Positions 27,593-39,385 of a DNA stretch of 64,000 bases are shown piece after piece. This DNA comes from Pantoea allii (GTDB lineage: Bacteria > Pseudomonadota > Gammaproteobacteria > Enterobacterales > Enterobacteriaceae). A program made the position numbers and the translations under genes. Below the pieces are notes generated by a model, which ran no database searches, had not been told where the DNA came from, and saw only the letters and a program-made list of their open reading frames with translations. Numbering within the stretch: position 1 is the stretch's first letter; each line of letters starts with the position of its first letter. The stretch covers positions 1 through 64,000 of the forward strand of contig NZ_NTMH01000040.1 in the NCBI RefSeq assembly GCF_002307475.1, written 5' to 3'.

Positions 27593-28759
27593 ATGAACTT
27601 ACACGAATACCAAGCTAAACAGCTGTTTGCACGGTATGGCATGCCAGCACCGACCGGCTACGCCTGTACTACACCACGTGAAGCAGAAGAAGCAGCATCG
27701 AAAATCGGTGCAGGCCCGTGGGTAGTTAAATGTCAGGTTCATGCCGGTGGCCGCGGTAAAGCGGGCGGTGTGAAGGTGGTTAACAGTAAAGAAGACATCC
27801 GTGCTTTTGCCGAAAACTGGCTGGGCAAACGTCTGGTAACCTACCAAACTGACGCCAATGGTCAGCCGGTAAACCAGATTCTGGTTGAAGCCGCGACCGA
27901 TATCGATCAGGAGCTGTACCTGGGCGCCGTGGTTGACCGTGCGACGCGTCGTGTCATCTTTATGGCCTCGACCGAAGGCGGCGTGGAAATCGAGAAAGTG
28001 GCTGAAGAAACGCCACACCTGATCCACAAAATGGCGCTGGACCCTTTAGCCGGTCCACAGCCTTATCAGGGCCGTGAGTTAGCCTTTAAACTGGGCCTGA
28101 CCGGTAAGCAAGTCAGCCAGTTCACTAAAATTTTCATGGGTCTGGCCACCATGTTCCTGGAGCGTGACCTTGCGATGGTTGAGATCAACCCGCTGGTGAT
28201 CACCAAGCAGGGCGACCTGATCTGTCTGGATGGCAAACTGGGTGCCGATGGCAATGCCCTGTTCCGTCAGCCAGAGCTGCGTGAAATGCGCGATCCAAGC
28301 CAGGAAGATCCTCGTGAAGCGCACGCGACACAGTGGGAACTGAACTATGTTGCGCTGGAAGGCAACATCGGTTGTATGGTTAACGGCGCAGGCCTGGCAA
28401 TGGGTACCATGGACATCGTTAAGCACCACGGTGGCCAGCCAGCGAACTTCCTGGATGTGGGCGGCGGCGCGACCAAAGAGCGCGTAACCGAAGCCTTTAA
28501 AATCATCCTGTCTGACGACGCCGTGAAAGCGGTATTCGTTAACATCTTCGGCGGCATCGTACGTTGCGACCTGATCGCAGACGGCATCATCGGTGCAGTA
28601 GCAGAAGTGGGTGTTAACGTACCGGTCGTGGTACGTCTGGAAGGTAACAACGCTGAACTGGGCGCTAAGAAACTGGCGGACAGTGGTCTGAACATCATTG
28701 CAGCAACCAGTCTGACAGACGCGGCACAGCGTGTTGTTGCTGCTGCGGAGGGTAAATAA
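27593..28759 (+). CDS. sucC: Succinyl-CoA synthetase beta subunit
   Basis: SucC binds nucleotide in the succinyl-CoA synthetase tetramer, the only substrate-level phosphorylation step of the TCA cycle. The 388 residues begin [18 protein letters not shown], with the ATP-grasp glycine run [13 protein letters not shown] and the C-terminal [12 protein letters not shown]. Length equals E. coli. It overlaps the sucD ATG by one base. Confidence 0.97.
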   Translation: MNLHEYQAKQLFARYGMPAPTGYACTTPREAEEAASKIGAGPWVVKCQVHAGGRGKAGGVKVVNSKEDIRAFAENWLGKRLVTYQTDANGQPVNQILVEAATDIDQELYLGAVVDRATRRVIFMASTEGGVEIEKVAEETPHLIHKMALDPLAGPQPYQGRELAFKLGLTGKQVSQFTKIFMGLATMFLERDLAMVEINPLVITKQGDLICLDGKLGADGNALFRQPELREMRDPSQEDPREAHATQWELNYVALEGNIGCMVNGAGLAMGTMDIVKHHGGQPANFLDVGGGATKERVTEAFKIILSDDAVKAVFVNIFGGIVRCDLIADGIIGAVAEVGVNVPVVVRLEGNNAELGAKKLADSGLNIIAATSLTDAAQRVVAAAEGK

Positions 28760-29634
28760 TGTCCATTTTGATCGACAAAAACACCAAAGTCATTTGCCAG
28801 GGATTCACCGGCGGACAAGGGACTTTCCACTCTGAGCAGGCGCTGGCATACGGCACGCAACTGGTTGGCGGCGTTACGCCAGGCAAAGGCGGCACCACGC
28901 ATCTGGGCCTGCCAGTCTTTAACACCGTACGTGAAGCGGTGGAAGCGACCGGCGCAACGGCAACCGTCATCTATGTTCCGGCACCGTTCTGCAAAGACGG
29001 TATCCTGGAAGCCATCGATGCCGGTATCAAGCTGATCATCACCATCACCGAAGGCATCCCGACGCTGGACATGCTGACCGTGAAGATGAAGCTGGATGAA
29101 GCGGGCGTACGCATGATCGGTCCAAACTGCCCAGGTGTGATCACCCCAGGCGAATGTAAGATCGGTATCATGCCAGGCCACATTCATCAGCCGGGCCGTG
29201 TTGGTATCGTATCGCGTTCAGGCACCCTGACCTATGAAGCCGTTAAGCAGACCACCGATATCGGTTACGGTCAGTCAACCTGCGTTGGTATTGGCGGTGA
29301 CCCGATCCCAGGTTCTAACTTCATCGACATCCTGAAAATGTTCCAGGACGATCCACAGACGGAAGCGATCGTCATGATCGGTGAAATCGGTGGTAGCGCT
29401 GAAGAAGAAGCCGCTGCTTTTATTAAAGAGCACGTGACTAAACCGGTTGTCGGCTACATTGCTGGCGTAACGGCCCCGAAAGGCAAACGTATGGGCCACG
29501 CTGGCGCCATCATTGCCGGTGGTAAAGGTACAGCAGACGAGAAGTTTGCTGCGCTGGAAGCGGCAGGCGTGAAAACCGTACGCAGTCTGGCTGATATCGG
29601 CGATGCCGTTAAAGCCGTCCTGCCAGCCAAATAA
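28759..29634 (+). CDS. sucD: Succinyl-CoA synthetase alpha subunit
   Basis: SucD binds CoA and carries the phospho-histidine. Features: [17 protein letters not shown] (CoA-binding Rossmann), [17 protein letters not shown] and the active-site His in [17 protein letters not shown]. 291 residues, E. coli 289. It ends the 9.8-kb sdh-suc transcription unit, whose 3' end carries a UUCG-capped terminator. Confidence 0.97.
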   Translation: MSILIDKNTKVICQGFTGGQGTFHSEQALAYGTQLVGGVTPGKGGTTHLGLPVFNTVREAVEATGATATVIYVPAPFCKDGILEAIDAGIKLIITITEGIPTLDMLTVKMKLDEAGVRMIGPNCPGVITPGECKIGIMPGHIHQPGRVGIVSRSGTLTYEAVKQTTDIGYGQSTCVGIGGDPIPGSNFIDILKMFQDDPQTEAIVMIGEIGGSAEEEAAAFIKEHVTKPVVGYIAGVTAPKGKRMGHAGAIIAGGKGTADEKFAALEAAGVKTVRSLADIGDAVKAVLPAK

Positions 29635-29655
29635 CAGGCCTGAGTATTATCACAG

Positions 29656-29678
29656 AGCCACCTTCGGGTGGCTTTTTT
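29656..29678 (+). terminator. Terminator of the sdh-suc operon
   Basis: AGCCACC, TTCG tetraloop, GGTGGCT, then T6. In E. coli the 3' UTR of this operon is processed into the sRNA SdhX; the segment from about 29600 to this terminator is the equivalent region, but I could not confirm an SdhX seed by eye. Confidence 0.88.
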
Positions 29679-30264
29679 ACGTCTTTGCATTGAATAATCC
29701 ACGGCACCGCGTGGTTAATTTTAGTACCGCCCATAAATAACATAAAATAATCTTAAGTATTCCTGTGATGTTTGCTATTATTAATTTGGCTCAGGATTTC
29801 CTCCTGGCCGCAAAAAAAGTTATTCAATAAGATATAAAGTTAAATATTTATAGAAAAGCAAATTACCCGATGACAGTTTTTTAACAAAGTCTTCGTGAGA
29901 ACATATTTCCCATCTCATTTCATTATTCCAAATCAATTTTCTGTCATTTATAACAAACTTTACTGCTAGCAAAGGATGCGGTTAAGCGCTTAAATTGCGC
30001 TGCATCAATCCAGCCTTTTAAAAAAATATTCATACGTTTGTACAAATACGGGAAAGCATCAATTTTTCATTTATTACTCGTTAAACGTTTGAGCCACGCT
30101 GCTGCATTGGTGTTTCACAGGTTTCTGTTAACCGTTACGCCCTCATCCCAGGCCGCACACAGATCTGTCCTGTCGATGACAAAACTGGAATCAATAATCA
30201 GTCGTTCCTGACTCTTATTCAGTCTGTACGGATACAGAGTTAAGGTGAGGAGCAAGGAGTCATT
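29679..30264. other. Long AT-rich control region before cydA
   Basis: This 586-base gap has no gene. E. coli has mngR-mngA-mngB between sucD and cydA; nothing like them remains here. It should contain the ArcA- and FNR-controlled cyd promoters. A perfect 12-bp palindrome TTAAGCGCTTAA lies at 29982-29993. No single promoter stands out among the many AT-rich hexamers. Confidence 0.5.
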
Positions 30265-31836
30265 ATGCTAGATATTGTCGAGCTGTCGCGTTTACAGTTT
30301 GCCTTAACGGCGATGTACCATTTCCTTTTCGTCCCATTAACGCTCGGTATGGCGTTTTTGCTGGCAATAATGGAAACGGTCTATGTGCTGAGCGGTAAAC
30401 AAATTTATAAGGATATGACGAAATTCTGGGGCAAGTTATTTGGTATTAACTTTGCGCTGGGCGTGGCAACCGGGCTGACGATGGAGTTTCAGTTCGGCAC
30501 CAACTGGTCTTACTATTCTCATTATGTCGGCGATATTTTTGGTGCGCCGTTGGCCATTGAAGGATTAATGGCATTCTTTCTTGAGTCTACCTTTGTTGGC
30601 CTGTTCTTTTTCGGTTGGGATCGTCTGGGTAAAGTTCAGCACCTGGCTGTCACCTGGCTGGTGGCGCTGGGCTCCAACATGTCTGCACTGTGGATTCTGG
30701 TAGCAAACGGCTGGATGCAGAACCCCATCGCCTCTGAGTTTAATTTTGAAACCATGCGCATGGAGATGCTGAGCTTCTCGGAGCTGGTGTTAAATCCGGT
30801 TGCCCAGGTGAAATTTGTTCACACTGTCGCGTCGGGTTACACCACAGGTGCGATGTTCATTTTGGGCATCAGCGCATGGTATTTACTGAAAGGGCGAGAT
30901 CTGGCTTTTGCTAAACGCTCTTTTGCCATCGCCGCCAGTTTTGGTATGGCAGCCATACTGTCCGTCATCGTGCTAGGTGATGAGTCAGGTTACGAGATGG
31001 GGGATGTTCAGAAAACCAAGCTGGCTGCCATTGAAGCCGAATGGGACACCCAGCCCGCACCGGCCGCGTTTACCCTGTTCGGTTTGCCCGATCAGGCATC
31101 GCAGCAGAATCATTACGCCATTCAGATTCCCTATCTGTTGGGGCTGATTGCTACCCGCTCAACGGATACGCCCGTAACCGGTCTGAAAGAACTGATGGCC
31201 CAGCATGAAGTGCGCATTCGAAACGGCATGAAAGCCTATGCACTGCTAAACGCGCTGCGCAGCGGCAATACCGACCCGGCCGTGCGTGAGGCGTTTAATC
31301 ACAGTAAAAAAGATCTGGGTTATGGCCTGCTGTTGAAGCGCTATACGCCAAACGTCTCTGATGCCAGCGAGGCGCAAATCAAACAGGCAACGCAGGATTC
31401 CATTCCGCGCGTGGCACCGCTGTATTTTGCTTTCCGTATCATGGTGCTCTGTGGGGTGCTGTTGCTCGGCGTTATCGCGCTGTCGTTCTGGAGCGTCATT
31501 CGTAATCGCATCGGCAAAAATCGCTGGTTACTTAAAGCCGCGCTGTATGGCATTCCGCTGCCGTGGATTGCGGTTGAGGCAGGGTGGTTTGTCGCAGAAT
31601 ATGGCCGTCAACCCTGGGCGATAGGTGAGGTGCTGCCTACGGCCGTGGCGAATTCGTCGCTCACCGTTGGGGATATTCTGTTCTCAATGGGGCTGATTTG
31701 CGGCCTCTATACGCTGTTCCTGGTGGCCGAGATGTATCTGATGTTTAAATTTGCCCGCCTGGGGCCAAGCAGCCTGAAAACGGGTCGTTATCACCATGAG
31801 CAGATGGCGAAAAATGTTCAGCCGGTACGTGGATAA
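30265..31836 (+). CDS. cydA: Cytochrome bd-I ubiquinol oxidase subunit I
   Basis: CydA oxidises ubiquinol and reduces oxygen with hemes b558, b595 and d at low oxygen. The 523-residue membrane protein has the heme ligand H19 in [10 protein letters not shown], the oxygen-site GWMQNP region, the long periplasmic Q-loop (about 250-330, enterics type) and [12 protein letters not shown] near the C-terminus. GGAG precedes the start. E. coli CydA is 522 residues. It heads cydABX-ybgE. Confidence 0.97.
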   Translation: MLDIVELSRLQFALTAMYHFLFVPLTLGMAFLLAIMETVYVLSGKQIYKDMTKFWGKLFGINFALGVATGLTMEFQFGTNWSYYSHYVGDIFGAPLAIEGLMAFFLESTFVGLFFFGWDRLGKVQHLAVTWLVALGSNMSALWILVANGWMQNPIASEFNFETMRMEMLSFSELVLNPVAQVKFVHTVASGYTTGAMFILGISAWYLLKGRDLAFAKRSFAIAASFGMAAILSVIVLGDESGYEMGDVQKTKLAAIEAEWDTQPAPAAFTLFGLPDQASQQNHYAIQIPYLLGLIATRSTDTPVTGLKELMAQHEVRIRNGMKAYALLNALRSGNTDPAVREAFNHSKKDLGYGLLLKRYTPNVSDASEAQIKQATQDSIPRVAPLYFAFRIMVLCGVLLLGVIALSFWSVIRNRIGKNRWLLKAALYGIPLPWIAVEAGWFVAEYGRQPWAIGEVLPTAVANSSLTVGDILFSMGLICGLYTLFLVAEMYLMFKFARLGPSSLKTGRYHHEQMAKNVQPVRG

Positions 31837-31847
31837 GGAGAACCGCC

Positions 31848-32987
31848 ATGTTTGATTATGAAGTTCTGCGCTTTGTCTGGTGGCTGCTGATCGGCATTTT
31901 GCTGGTAGGCTTTGCCGTCACTGATGGCTTCGATATGGGCGTCGGCATGTTAACGCGTCTGTTAGGCCGAACCGATACCGAGCGTCGGGTAATGATTAAT
32001 ACTATTGCGCCGCACTGGGACGGCAACCAGGTCTGGTTAATTACCGCAGGTGGTGCGCTGTTTGCTGCCTGGCCGATGGTTTATGCCGCCGCGTTTTCAG
32101 GGTTTTATGTGGCGATGATCCTGGTGCTGGCTTCGCTGTTTTTCCGTCCGGTAGGCTTTGATTACCGCTCAAAGATTGAAGACAAGCGCTGGCGTGGGGC
32201 CTGGGACTGGGGCATTTTTATCGGCAGCTTCGTACCGCCTTTGGTGATTGGCGTGGCTTTTGGCAACCTGTTGCAGGGCGTGCCGTTTCACGCCGATGAG
32301 TATATGCGCCTTTACTACACCGGAAACTTCTTCCAGTTGCTGAACCCGTTTGGCCTGCTGGCCGGTGTGGTCAGCGTGGCGATGATACTGGCGCAGGGGG
32401 CAACCTATCTGCAAATGCGGACAACCGGCGAACTCTATCTGCGTTCACGTACCACCGCACAGATCGCCACACTGGTAATGATGGTGTGTTTTGCGCTGGC
32501 TGGTTTGTGGGTGAAGTACGGTATTGCGGGTTATGTGGTGACCAGCACGCTTGATCACTATGCCGCTTCTAATCCGCTGGGCAAAACCGTGGTGCGTGAA
32601 GCCGGTGCCTGGATGGTGAATTTCCAGCAGCATCCTGTGTTGTGGCTGTTCCCACTGCTGGGCGTTGTGCTGCCCCTGCTGACGGTGCTGTGCTCACGGA
32701 TGAACAAAAGCGCATGGGCGTTTGTGTTCTCTTCACTGACGCTTGCCTGCGTCATCATGACGGCCGGTATTGCCATGTTTCCGTTCATTATGCCTTCCAG
32801 CACGGTACCGGGCACCAGTCTGACTATGTGGGATGCGACATCCAGTTTGCTGACGCTGAAAACCATGACCTTTGCCGCGATAATTTTTGTGCCCATCATC
32901 CTGCTCTACACCAGTTGGTGTTACTGGAAGATGTTTGGCCGCATCACCAAAGAGCATGTTGAAAGCAACAGCAACTCACTGTACTGA
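31848..32987 (+). CDS. cydB: Cytochrome bd-I ubiquinol oxidase subunit II
   Basis: CydB is the structural partner of CydA, with ubiquinone bound in enterics. The 379 residues contain the family signature FVWWLLIGILLVGFAVTDGFDMGVGML near the N-terminus (about 6-32) and WDGNQVWLITAGGALFAAWP. Nine helices are expected. Length equals E. coli. AAGGAG lies before the start. Confidence 0.97.
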   Translation: MFDYEVLRFVWWLLIGILLVGFAVTDGFDMGVGMLTRLLGRTDTERRVMINTIAPHWDGNQVWLITAGGALFAAWPMVYAAAFSGFYVAMILVLASLFFRPVGFDYRSKIEDKRWRGAWDWGIFIGSFVPPLVIGVAFGNLLQGVPFHADEYMRLYYTGNFFQLLNPFGLLAGVVSVAMILAQGATYLQMRTTGELYLRSRTTAQIATLVMMVCFALAGLWVKYGIAGYVVTSTLDHYAASNPLGKTVVREAGAWMVNFQQHPVLWLFPLLGVVLPLLTVLCSRMNKSAWAFVFSSLTLACVIMTAGIAMFPFIMPSSTVPGTSLTMWDATSSLLTLKTMTFAAIIFVPIILLYTSWCYWKMFGRITKEHVESNSNSLY

Positions 32988-33002
32988 TTAAGGAGTCAAC
33001 AC

Positions 33003-33116
33003 ATGTGGTATTTTGCCTGGATTCTTGGCACCTTGCTGGCGTGCGCCTTTGGTATCATCACGGCGCTGGCCATAGAGCATATTGAAGACGGCGCGACGTC
33101 GGATCGGCAACCCTGA
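33003..33116 (+). CDS. cydX: CydX, small subunit of cytochrome bd oxidase
   Basis: CydX (YbgT) is a 37-residue single-span protein that stabilises heme b595 and d in the oxidase. The frame starts MWYFAWILGTLLACAFGII and continues TALAIEHIEDGATSDRQP, with the conserved W, Y, W and the E in ALAIEH. AAGGAG precedes the ATG. Its TGA shares one base with the ybgE ATG, so all cyd genes are coupled. Confidence 0.94.
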   Translation: MWYFAWILGTLLACAFGIITALAIEHIEDGATSDRQP

Positions 33117-33409
33117 TGGGCCGGTTGATTCAGACGGCGTATCGTCTGATGGATAAGGGTCCGTTCCGGGCCCTTTCACTGATTCTGGCACTCTGGCTGG
33201 CGGGATGCCTGTTATGGAATCCCGCGCGCTTTGCCAGTGGCTCAGGCGGCATTCTGCTGTGGCAGGGGATGTTGCTTATCTGGGCGGTGTGCACGGGCGT
33301 TATTCACGGCACCGGGTTTCAGCCGCGACGATTGCGCTGGCGCGCTTTTTTTACCCCTTTACCTGCCCTGGTGGTACTCTTGTGGGGGGTGAGCCGGTTT
33401 TATCTCTGA
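33116..33409 (+). CDS. ybgE: YbgE, cyd operon membrane protein
   Basis: YbgE is a 97-residue inner-membrane protein always found after cydX; its function is unknown. Three membrane segments are seen (SLILALWLAGCLLW, ILLWQGMLLIWAVCTGVIHG, FFTPLPALVVLLWGVSRF). It overlaps cydX by one base and ends the operon. Confidence 0.9.
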   Translation: MGRLIQTAYRLMDKGPFRALSLILALWLAGCLLWNPARFASGSGGILLWQGMLLIWAVCTGVIHGTGFQPRRLRWRAFFTPLPALVVLLWGVSRFYL

Positions 33410-33530
33410 CTGCCTGGCAGCATAACGCGCTGAAACGTGAGTTTACTTCAGCGTCTGGTCAAGAAGCCTCCATTAAAGCCTTCCGGTTGTAACCAACTGA
33501 TAATTATTTTCTCCTGGCCCTGGCAGCCCA

Positions 33531-33559
33531 TTCCCAACCCCAATTGTCTTGCGTATAGT
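33531..33559 (+). promoter_or_regulatory. Promoter of ybgC-tolQRA
   Basis: TTCCCA (33531-33536) and TATAGT (33554-33559) are 17 bases apart, 32 bases before the ybgC start codon. Confidence 0.6.
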
Positions 33560-33590
33560 AGCAACGTTTAAAACGAGGCCGGGATGTAGA

Positions 33591-34678
<1,088 letters not shown>

Positions 34679-34691
34679 ACAGAGGTAAATG

Positions 34692-35120
34692 ATGGCCCGA
34701 GTGCGTGGTCGCGGTCGCCGCGAGCTAAAGTCGGAAATCAACATTGTTCCGCTGCTGGACGTTCTGCTGGTGTTGTTGCTGATCTTTATGGCGACAGCCC
34801 CAATCATAACCCAAAGCGTGGAAGTGGATTTGCCGGATGCGACGGATTCTAAAACGGTTTCCAGCGATGATAATCCTCCCGTGATTGTAGAAGTGTCGGG
34901 TGTCGGCCAATACAGCATGGTGGTGGATCACGATCGTTTATCGCAGCTACCACCGGAACAGGTGATTAGTGAAGCGCAACGTCGTCTGGAAGCGAATCCG
35001 AAAACTGTCTTCCTGATCGGCGGTGCGAAAGAGGTGCCTTATGATGAAATCATTAAGGCGCTGAACCTGTTGCATCAGGCTGGGGTTAAATCTGTCGGTT
35101 TGATGACGCAGCCGATTTAA
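34692..35120 (+). CDS. tolR: TolR, Tol-Pal motor subunit
   Basis: TolR is the ExbD-like partner of TolQ. The 142 residues have one membrane helix (INIVPLLDVLLVLLLIFMATAP) with the proton-carrying D in PLLDVLLV, and a periplasmic domain ending VKSVGLMTQPI. The second of two adjacent ATGs is used because AGAGG lies at better spacing and it matches E. coli. Confidence 0.95.
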   Translation: MARVRGRGRRELKSEINIVPLLDVLLVLLLIFMATAPIITQSVEVDLPDATDSKTVSSDDNPPVIVEVSGVGQYSMVVDHDRLSQLPPEQVISEAQRRLEANPKTVFLIGGAKEVPYDEIIKALNLLHQAGVKSVGLMTQPI

Positions 35121-35146
35121 AGTCGAACCGTTTTTGGGAACCGAGT

Positions 35147-36418
35147 GTGTCGAAGGCAACCGAGCAAAACGAAAAGTTAAAGCGCGCGATAATCATTTCG
35201 GTGATTCTGCATATCGTGCTGATTGCCCTGCTGATATGGAGCTCGTTTAATGAGCATATCGAAGCCAGCGGCGGTGGCGGCGGTAGCGATATCGAGGCGG
35301 TGATGGTCGATCCCGGTGCGGTGGTTGATCAATATAATCGTCAGCAGAATCAGCAAAGTGACAGTCAGCGCGCGGAACAGCAGCGCCAGAAACAGTCACA
35401 GCAGCAGGCCGAAGAGCTACAGCAGAAACAGGCGGCTGAACAGCAGCGGCTGAAAGAGCTGGAAAAAGAGCGCTTACAGGCACAGGAAGACGCGAAACAG
35501 CAGGCGAAAGCCCAGGCTGAACAGCAGAAGGCGGCGGAAGCCGCCGCGAAACAGGCCGAGTCACAACAGAAAGCCGCAGAAGCGGCTGCAGCGAAAGCCA
35601 AAGCGGATGCTAAAGCGGAAGCCGATGCGCAGGCCAAAGCGGCCGCTGACGCGAAAATAAAGGCTCAGGAAGACGCTAAGCAGGCCGCAGCAGAGGCGAA
35701 GAAGCAGGCCGAGCAACAGGCGAAAGCCGCGGCAGCAGAAGCGAAGAAGCAGGCTGAACAGCAGGCCAAAGCCGAAGCGGCCGAGGCCGCTAAACAGGCC
35801 AAGGCGGAAGCGGCGAAGCAGGCTAAAGCGGAAGCGGCTAAAGAAGCCAAGGCCGCAGAAGCCAAAGCTGCCGCGGAAGCCAAAGCCGCGGCCGCTCAGG
35901 AAGCCAAAGAAAAAGCAGCGAAAGAAAAAGCGGAAGCCGCAGCAAAAGCCAAAGCCGATGCTGCGGCGAAAGCGAAAGCAGACGCGAAAGCCAAAGCGGA
36001 GGCCAAAGCCAAAGCCGCAGCGGATGCAGCCAATGACAGCGACGTTGATGATCTGCTGGGCGGCTTAGCGTCCGGTAAGAATGCGCCGAAAAGCGGGGCG
36101 TCCGGTGGAGCAGCCGGACAGGGCAACCAGAAAAAAGCGGGTGCCTCTGGGGCCGAGGTGAATGCTTATCTTGGGCAGATTACCAGTGCTATTCAGAGCC
36201 GTTTTTACGATGCGGATCTTTATAGCGGTAAAAGCTGTGACTTACGTATTAAACTAGCGCCTGACGGTATGCTGATTGATGTGAAATCAGAAGGGGGCGA
36301 TCCGGCTCTCTGCCAGGCCGCAATCGCAGCGGCGAAGCAGGCACGCATTCCGAAACCGCCTTCACAAGCGGTGTACGAAGTGTTTAAAAACGCACCGATG
36401 CGTTTCAGACCGCAATAA
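35147..36418 (+). CDS. tolA: TolA, periplasm-spanning Tol-Pal protein
   Basis: TolA links the inner-membrane motor to Pal and TolB. The 423 residues comprise an N-terminal anchor helix (AIIISVILHIVLIALLIWSS), a glycine hinge, a very long helical domain II (about 60-310) of A, K, E and Q repeats, and a globular domain III (about 325-423) with the disulfide cysteines in SGKSCDLRI and GDPALCQAA. GTG start with CGAG upstream. The low-complexity domain differs in repeat pattern from E. coli, as is usual between genera. Confidence 0.95.
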   Translation: MSKATEQNEKLKRAIIISVILHIVLIALLIWSSFNEHIEASGGGGGSDIEAVMVDPGAVVDQYNRQQNQQSDSQRAEQQRQKQSQQQAEELQQKQAAEQQRLKELEKERLQAQEDAKQQAKAQAEQQKAAEAAAKQAESQQKAAEAAAAKAKADAKAEADAQAKAAADAKIKAQEDAKQAAAEAKKQAEQQAKAAAAEAKKQAEQQAKAEAAEAAKQAKAEAAKQAKAEAAKEAKAAEAKAAAEAKAAAAQEAKEKAAKEKAEAAAKAKADAAAKAKADAKAKAEAKAKAAADAANDSDVDDLLGGLASGKNAPKSGASGGAAGQGNQKKAGASGAEVNAYLGQITSAIQSRFYDADLYSGKSCDLRIKLAPDGMLIDVKSEGGDPALCQAAIAAAKQARIPKPPSQAVYEVFKNAPMRFRPQ

Positions 36419-36533
36419 TGCAGTAACCTGCGGCAGGTTGATCTATGGTTAGCTTGCCGTACTCTAGTTGTACTCGTGGTTTTCAGGAACAGTGCCAATT
36501 ATCGCGGACTCAGGTTCAGATAAGGGAGATAAA

Positions 36534-37829
36534 ATGAAGCAAGCTCTTCGCGTAACGTTAGGCTTTTTTATCCTGTTGTGGGCAGCGATGCTGCATGCAG
36601 AGGTTCGCATTGAAATCACCCAGGGCGTAAACAGCGCGCGTCCAATCGGTGTGGTTCCGTTCAAGTGGGTTGGCTCAGGCGCGGCACCGGAAGATATCGG
36701 TGGCATCGTCGCGGCTGACCTGCGTAACAGCGGTAAATTCAATCCGCTCGACCGCTCTCGTCTGCCACAGCAGCCGACCAGCCCCCAGGAAGTGCAGCCT
36801 GCTGCATGGAGCGCGCTGGGTATTGATGCTGTCGTGGTAGGACAGGTTCAGCAAAACGCCGACGGCAGCTATCAGGTTTCTTATCAACTGGTCGATACTG
36901 CAGGTGCACCGGGCACCGTGCTGGCGCAAAACTCCTATAAAATCACTAAACAGTGGCTACGCTATGCGGCGCACACCGTCAGTGATGAAGCGTTCCAGAA
37001 GCTGACGGGCATTAAAGGTGCGTTCCGTACCCGTATCGCCTATGTCGTGCAGACCAACGGTGGTCAGTTCCCTTACGAACTGCGCGTTGCCGACTACGAC
37101 GGCTATAACCAGTTTGTCGTGCATCGCTCACCGCAGCCGTTGATGTCACCAGCCTGGTCGCCAGACGGCAGCAAAGTGGCCTATGTGACCTTTGAAAGCG
37201 GTAAGTCAGCGCTGGTTATCCAGACGCTCGCTAACGGCGCGGTACGTCAGGTTGCCTCATTCCCACGTCACAACGGTGCACCGGCGTTCTCGCCTGACGG
37301 CACTAAGCTGGCGTTTGCGTTATCGAAAACCGGCAGCCTCAACCTGTACGTGATGGATCTGGGCTCGGGTCAGATTCGCCAGATCACCGACGGTCGCTAC
37401 AACAGTACTGAACCGACCTGGTTCCCGGATAGCCAGACTCTGGCTTACACCTCTGATCAGGCTGGCGCACCACAAATTTATAAGATTGGTATCAATGGTG
37501 GTTCACCACAGCGTATTACCTGGGAAGGTGCTCAAAACCAGGATGCTGATGTGGCCAGCGATGGTAAATCAATGGTGATGATTAGCACCAGTGGCGGTGC
37601 TCAACACGTCGCCAAACAGGATCTGGTAACGGGAGCCGTTCAAACGTTAACGGACACGTTCCTGGATGAAACGCCGAGCATGGCACCCAATGGCACCATG
37701 GTAATCTACAGCTCTACTCAGGGTATGGGTTCTGTGTTGCAGTTGGTTTCTACTGACGGTCGTTTCAAAGCGCGTCTTCCGGCAACTGATGGACAGGTCA
37801 AATTTCCTGCCTGGTCGCCGTACCTGTAA
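36534..37829 (+). CDS. tolB: TolB, periplasmic beta-propeller of Tol-Pal
   Basis: TolB binds Pal and is displaced by TolA. The ATG at 36534 with AAGGGAG upstream gives a signal peptide ([21 protein letters not shown], cleavage after residue 22) and 431 residues in all. An N-terminal domain is followed by a six-bladed propeller with repeated [22 protein letters not shown] and [13 protein letters not shown] segments. The frame extends upstream without homologous look. It is followed by pal at 52 bases. Confidence 0.96.
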   Translation: MKQALRVTLGFFILLWAAMLHAEVRIEITQGVNSARPIGVVPFKWVGSGAAPEDIGGIVAADLRNSGKFNPLDRSRLPQQPTSPQEVQPAAWSALGIDAVVVGQVQQNADGSYQVSYQLVDTAGAPGTVLAQNSYKITKQWLRYAAHTVSDEAFQKLTGIKGAFRTRIAYVVQTNGGQFPYELRVADYDGYNQFVVHRSPQPLMSPAWSPDGSKVAYVTFESGKSALVIQTLANGAVRQVASFPRHNGAPAFSPDGTKLAFALSKTGSLNLYVMDLGSGQIRQITDGRYNSTEPTWFPDSQTLAYTSDQAGAPQIYKIGINGGSPQRITWEGAQNQDADVASDGKSMVMISTSGGAQHVAKQDLVTGAVQTLTDTFLDETPSMAPNGTMVIYSSTQGMGSVLQLVSTDGRFKARLPATDGQVKFPAWSPYL

Positions 37830-37881
37830 TGTTTGAGCTTTCTGACATTACAAAAAAATAAACAATAATGGGAATTTTCAA

Positions 37882-38406
37882 ATGCAACTGAACAAAGTAC
37901 TGAAGGGTTTAATGCTGGCTCTGCCAATCATGGCAGTTGCGGCGTGTAGCTCACACAAAAATAACAACAACGACCAGTCTGGCGCAGGTGCTGATGGCGC
38001 TTACGGTGCGAACTCAGGCATGAACGGCAACGGTAACATGTCTTCTGATGAGCAGGCGCGTCTGCAGATGCAACAGCTGCAACAGAACAACATCGTTTAC
38101 TTCGGCCTGGACAAATTTGATGTTCAGTCTGACTACGCTCAGATGCTGGATCAGCACGCTAACTTCCTGCGTAGCAACCCATCATACAAAGTGACTATCG
38201 AAGGTCATGCGGATGAGCGCGGTACGCCAGAGTACAACATCGCCCTGGGCGAACGTCGTGCTAACGCCGTTAAGATGTACCTGCAAGGTAAAGGCGTGTC
38301 AGCCGATCAGATGTCTATCGTTTCTTACGGTAAAGAGAAACCGGCCGTTCTGGGCCACGACGAAGCGGCTTACGCTAAAAACCGTCGTGCCGTACTGGTA
38401 TACTAA
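37882..38406 (+). CDS. pal: Peptidoglycan-associated lipoprotein Pal
   Basis: Pal tethers the outer membrane to peptidoglycan. The 174 residues begin with a lipoprotein signal and lipobox VAAC (lipid-carrying C22), then a linker rich in N and G, and an OmpA-like domain with [10 protein letters not shown], the DAP-binding region [21 protein letters not shown] and SYGKEKP. Ends 9 bases before cpoB. Confidence 0.97.
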   Translation: MQLNKVLKGLMLALPIMAVAACSSHKNNNNDQSGAGADGAYGANSGMNGNGNMSSDEQARLQMQQLQQNNIVYFGLDKFDVQSDYAQMLDQHANFLRSNPSYKVTIEGHADERGTPEYNIALGERRANAVKMYLQGKGVSADQMSIVSYGKEKPAVLGHDEAAYAKNRRAVLVY

Positions 38407-38415
38407 GAGAATCAC

Positions 38416-39219
38416 ATGGTTAGTAACTTCAGACATCACCTGTTGAGTCTGTCGTTACTGATTGGCGTAGCGGCCCCCTGGGCCGCTAATGCCCAAGCGT
38501 CAATCAGTAGCGTTGGCTCCGGCTCGGTCGAAGACCGTGTCACCAGTCTTGAAAGAATCTCAAATGCCCAGGCACAGCTGATGCAGCAACTGCAGCAGCA
38601 GATGAGTGATAACCAGCGGGATATCGACTCATTGCGTGGGGAAATCCAGCAAAATACCTATCAGCTGAACCAGGTTGTTGAGCGCCAGAAGCAGATCTAT
38701 CAGCAGATCGACAGTCTGAGCAGCAACAACAGCAATGCCAGTCAGCCAGCCGCCGGTGCCAGCGATAGCGCCGGTGCGGGTGCTGCAGCCTCTGGCACGG
38801 AGTCTGGTGCAGCGGCAGCCGGTGGTAGTGCGCCGGTCCAGAGCGGCGATGCCAACAGCGATTACAATGCTGCTGTCGCGCTTATTCTGGAGAAAAAACA
38901 GTACGACCAGGCGATCACTGCGCTACAGGCGTGGGTGAAGCGCTACCCGGATTCGACGTATCAGCCGAATGCCAATTACTGGCTGGGACAACTGTTTTAT
39001 AACAAAGGCAAGAAAGACGACGCGGCGTATTATTACGCCACGGTGGTGAAGCAGTATCCAAAATCCCCCAAGGCTGCTGAAGCGTTGTTAAAGGTTGGCG
39101 TGATCATGCAGGAGAAAAACGACACGGCGAAAGCCAAAGCCGTTTATCAACAGGTGATCAAACTTTACCCGGATACCGAATCTGCTAAGCAGGCGCAAAA
39201 ACGTTTGTCTGGTATGTAA
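38416..39219 (+). CDS. cpoB: CpoB, division coordinator
   Basis: CpoB (YbgF) couples Tol-Pal function to peptidoglycan synthesis by PBP1B. The 267 residues have a signal peptide (LLSLSLLIGVAAPWAANA), an N-terminal trimeric coiled coil (VEDRVTSLERISNAQ through RQKQIYQQIDSL), a linker rich in S, G and A, and TPR repeats (about 150-267, YNAAVALILEKKQYDQAI, YWLGQLFYNKGKKDDA). It ends the Tol-Pal operon. Confidence 0.95.
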   Translation: MVSNFRHHLLSLSLLIGVAAPWAANAQASISSVGSGSVEDRVTSLERISNAQAQLMQQLQQQMSDNQRDIDSLRGEIQQNTYQLNQVVERQKQIYQQIDSLSSNNSNASQPAAGASDSAGAGAAASGTESGAAAAGGSAPVQSGDANSDYNAAVALILEKKQYDQAITALQAWVKRYPDSTYQPNANYWLGQLFYNKGKKDDAAYYYATVVKQYPKSPKAAEALLKVGVIMQEKNDTAKAKAVYQQVIKLYPDTESAKQAQKRLSGM

Positions 39220-39306
39220 TTTGTGCAGGTTTGACCGGATATCGTGTGATTTCTGGTCTTGCCGCATGAAAGGTAGGCAATTGAACCCCTTAACAGAAAA
39301 TAAGGG

Positions 39307-39334
39307 TTGCGCTACCTCGGTAAATCAGTAATAT
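39307..39334 (+). promoter_or_regulatory. Promoter of the tRNA-Lys cluster
   Basis: TTGCGC (39307-39312) and TAATAT (39329-39334) are 16 bases apart and followed by the GC-rich discriminator GCCGCCG, typical of stringently controlled stable-RNA promoters. An inverted repeat (AACCCCTTA at 39284, TAAGGGTT at 39301) abuts the -35. Confidence 0.6.
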
Positions 39335-39385
39335 ATGCCGCCGTTGCCGGGACACATTGCAGATGTGTCTGGCAAGCCTGAAGAT

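Noticed and set aside
33003-33116. The cydX frame considered too short to be real
   Set aside because: Rejected as a doubt: the residues match known CydX, a ribosome site is present and the stop is coupled to ybgE, so it is listed as a gene.
35247-36126. Long minus-strand frames rich in Ala and Ser opposite tolA
   Set aside because: They are the reverse reading of the A/K repeat domain of tolA and have no independent support.
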